Source: UBA1151 sp963579925 (GTDB taxonomy: Bacteria > Chloroflexota > Dehalococcoidia > Lucifugimonadales > Lucifugimonadaceae). Taken from it: DNA of 6,675 bases. The DNA is taken from the NCBI GenBank assembly GCA_963579925.1, contig CAUZJA010000157.1:1-6675 (forward strand). Direction: 5' to 3'. Under the pieces are notes generated by a model, which worked only from the letters and a program-made list of their open reading frames with translations, was not told the origin of the DNA and ran no database searches. This document shows positions 5,727 through 6,675 of the stretch, in pieces. Each line of letters opens with the position of its first letter. Position 1 is the first letter of the stretch. A program made the position numbers and the translations under genes.

Positions 5727-6428
5727 TATTTAGGAGAGATCAAGAATGGCGCCGAAAGTTAGCGACGAATATCTGGAAGAGCGGAAGCAAGAAATCATTT
5801 CCGCAGCAGAGGTTTGCTTTGCCAACCAGGGTATCCATGGGACCACACTTGAAGACATCCGCAATGAAGCCGGCGTCTCCAAAGGTGCCGTTTACCACTA
5901 CTTCAAATCAAAAGAAGACATAGTGGATAGCTTGCGAGATAGGTCTCGTGAGGAAGATGACACCACCATTGAAGATATTGTCAAAGGTGACAACGCGTTT
6001 GATGATATTTGCAATTTGTTCGCCTTCGCTGCTACCCGCAACCTTGGGAAGCATCGGGACGTGGACTCTCGGGTTGCCCTGTTCCTCTGGGCAGAGGCGC
6101 TGATCAATGACCGGATCATGGGATCACAACTTCGGCTCATTGAGGAGCCGAGCAGTGTTTGCCTCGGTCTGATCGCACAGGCTCAGAAAGACGGAGATAT
6201 CTCACCATATCTCGACCCTACCGGGGTAATGGACGCCCTTATGTCATTTGCCTTTGGAATGACAGTGCTTGGCGCGTGGAAACCTGACTGGAATCCAGAA
6301 TCGTCGATGCAGGCGATGAAGTCCCTCATTAGCGGCCAGTTTCGCGGCTCACCTACCGCTTAAATCGATTAACAACCTCATGCATCCAACGTGATAACCC
6401 AATAAAAAAGGGCAGCCGGCCGGTTTTA
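5718..6428 (+). repeat. 11-base direct repeat flanking the tetR-type gene
   Basis: GGCCGGTTTTA occurs at 5718-5728, as the right arm of the palindrome upstream of the regulator, and again at 6418-6428, downstream of its stop, exactly 700 bases apart. The feature span covers both copies and the intervening gene. Confidence 0.6.
5746..6363 (+). CDS. TetR/AcrR-family transcriptional regulator
   Basis: This 205-residue protein has the standard TetR length and layout. The N-terminal DNA-binding domain includes RKQEIISAAEVCFANQGI (about 13-30) and the helix-turn-helix at about 33-54 (TTLEDIRNEAGVSKGAVYHYF), ending in the diagnostic YHYFKSKEDIV. The rest (about 70-200) is a helical ligand-binding and dimerisation domain with little sequence conservation, as usual in the family. 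AGGAG lies nine bases before the ATG. It is transcribed away from the thiolase gene, so a likely inference is that it senses an acyl-CoA or related metabolite and controls the thiolase unit and itself. The ligand cannot be read from sequence. A palindrome just upstream is the candidate operator. No same-strand partner follows. Confidence 0.93.
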   Translation: MAPKVSDEYLEERKQEIISAAEVCFANQGIHGTTLEDIRNEAGVSKGAVYHYFKSKEDIVDSLRDRSREEDDTTIEDIVKGDNAFDDICNLFAFAATRNLGKHRDVDSRVALFLWAEALINDRIMGSQLRLIEEPSSVCLGLIAQAQKDGDISPYLDPTGVMDALMSFAFGMTVLGAWKPDWNPESSMQAMKSLISGQFRGSPTA

Positions 6429-6493
6429 GGAAACAGCCAGAGAGTCGAAGTTACACCAGCCCATTCGTCGTAAACAAAACAGGGATAGCGTCA
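6364..6493. other. non-coding spacer between the regulator and the IS3-type end
   Basis: No credible gene is seen. It holds an A-rich run followed by GC-rich sequence at about 6403-6423 and the rearranged operator-like arms at 6418-6438. On the minus strand, the GC-rich block followed by TTTTTT looks terminator-like, but the stem I can draw is only about three pairs, so no terminator is called. Confidence 0.5.
6418..6438. promoter_or_regulatory. second operator-like element after the regulator gene
   Basis: GGCCGGTTTTA is followed after two bases by AAACAGCC. These are the right arm and, with one base missing, the left arm of the palindrome at 5705-5726, in swapped order. The pair can still form an imperfect inverted repeat (GGC/GCC and GTTT/AAAC around TAGG). 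It may be a second binding site for the same regulator or a degenerate duplicate. Confidence 0.35.
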
Positions 6494-6675
6494 TGACCTG
6501 CCCCCAAGACCGTTACCACCCATTATCTCGGTTCTCCGACTAGTGACATTGACCCCGTTTCCGCGCCACCTGAAGGGTTATTTTCCGGGCTTCATCCAGC
6601 TGCTGTGGCTCCTGCTTGTTGGGCCATCGCGAACCGGGTCGGAGCCATCTGTCCCAGTGCGCTATGTGGCCGCTC
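6494..6675 (-). mobile_element. IS3-family insertion sequence, terminal part (cut by window edge)
   Basis: The OrfB end at 6592-6675 identifies the family. About 98 bases beyond its stop lies TGACCTGCCCCC (6494-6505), which fits the TG...CCCC style of IS3-family terminal repeats, so 6494 is proposed as the right end of the element. The other end lies outside the window, so neither the matching inverted repeat nor the target-site duplication can be checked; the bases just outside are gcgtca. Confidence 0.65.
6592..6675 (-). CDS. IS3-family transposase OrfB, C-terminal fragment (partial)
   Basis: The minus-strand frame from the window edge reads ERPHSALGQMAPTRFA and then MAQQAGATAAG to a TGA at 6592-6594. 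The RPHSALG-x-x-(T/A)P-x-x-(F) pattern is the conserved end of the DDE integrase core in IS3-family OrfB proteins, a few residues after the catalytic Glu region. Only 27 codons are inside the window. OrfB is normally made as an OrfAB fusion by -1 frameshifting and catalyses copy-out transposition. Whether this copy is intact depends on the sequence to the right. Confidence 0.82.
   Translation of the reverse strand, partial: ERPHSALGQMAPTRFAMAQQAGATAAG

Noticed and set aside
6403..6427. Intrinsic terminator after the tetR-type gene
   Set aside because: GC-rich block flanked by A and T runs, but only a very short stem can be drawn on either strand.
1..6675. CRISPR array, tRNA or rRNA gene, retron, toxin-antitoxin pair
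   Set aside because: No regularly spaced repeats, cloverleaf-like sequence, reverse transcriptase motif or small coupled gene pair of that kind was seen on either strand.

Overview
The window is about 52-54% GC by eye and densely packed. It looks like chromosomal DNA of a free-living bacterium. Six genes lie in one leftward series on the minus strand. A divergently transcribed TetR-type regulator sits at the right, the end of an IS3-family insertion sequence enters from the right edge, and a small rightward membrane-protein ORF occupies the left edge. The mix of genes (ACAT1-like thiolase, ATC-hydrolase-like protein, double zinc-ribbon protein, MscS channel, GNAT) resembles what is seen in uncultured environmental lineages such as marine Chloroflexota, but that guess rests on general impression only; no rRNA or marker gene is present.

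Layout, left to right. 18-281 (+): short membrane-protein ORF, apparently coupled to an upstream gene that ends just inside the window. 294-1045 (-): GNAT acetyltransferase whose conserved core is split between two frames at a GGGTTTG heptamer. 1042-2469 (-): MscS-type mechanosensitive channel with a long charged C-terminal tail, overlapping the GNAT start by four bases. 2534-3130 (-): acidic 198-residue protein of unknown function with a good ribosome binding site. 3194-3625 (-): zf-TFIIB-type double zinc-ribbon protein. 3626-3807: spacer of 182 bases with several inverted and direct repeats. 3808-4290 (-): L-2-amino-thiazoline-4-carboxylate (ATC) hydrolase-family protein. 4370-5557 (-): acetyl-CoA C-acetyltransferase with its full catalytic set. 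5558-5745: divergent promoter region with a strong palindrome. 5746-6363 (+): TetR-family regulator. 6364-6493: spacer holding a rearranged copy of the palindrome arms. 6494-6675: terminal part of an IS3-family element with the C-terminus of its OrfB transposase.

How they may work together. Thiolase and ATC-hydrolase-like protein form a likely two-gene unit controlled by the divergent TetR regulator, which suggests an inducible acyl-CoA or thioester function. The zinc-ribbon protein, the unknown acidic protein, MscS and GNAT form a second tightly spaced unit that probably starts from the 3626-3807 spacer. The most notable points are the GNAT frameshift at a sequence that exactly fits a -1 slippery heptamer, the palindrome arms shared by both sides of the tetR gene, and the IS3 end. 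No complete novel system such as a defence island, CRISPR array or retron is visible.
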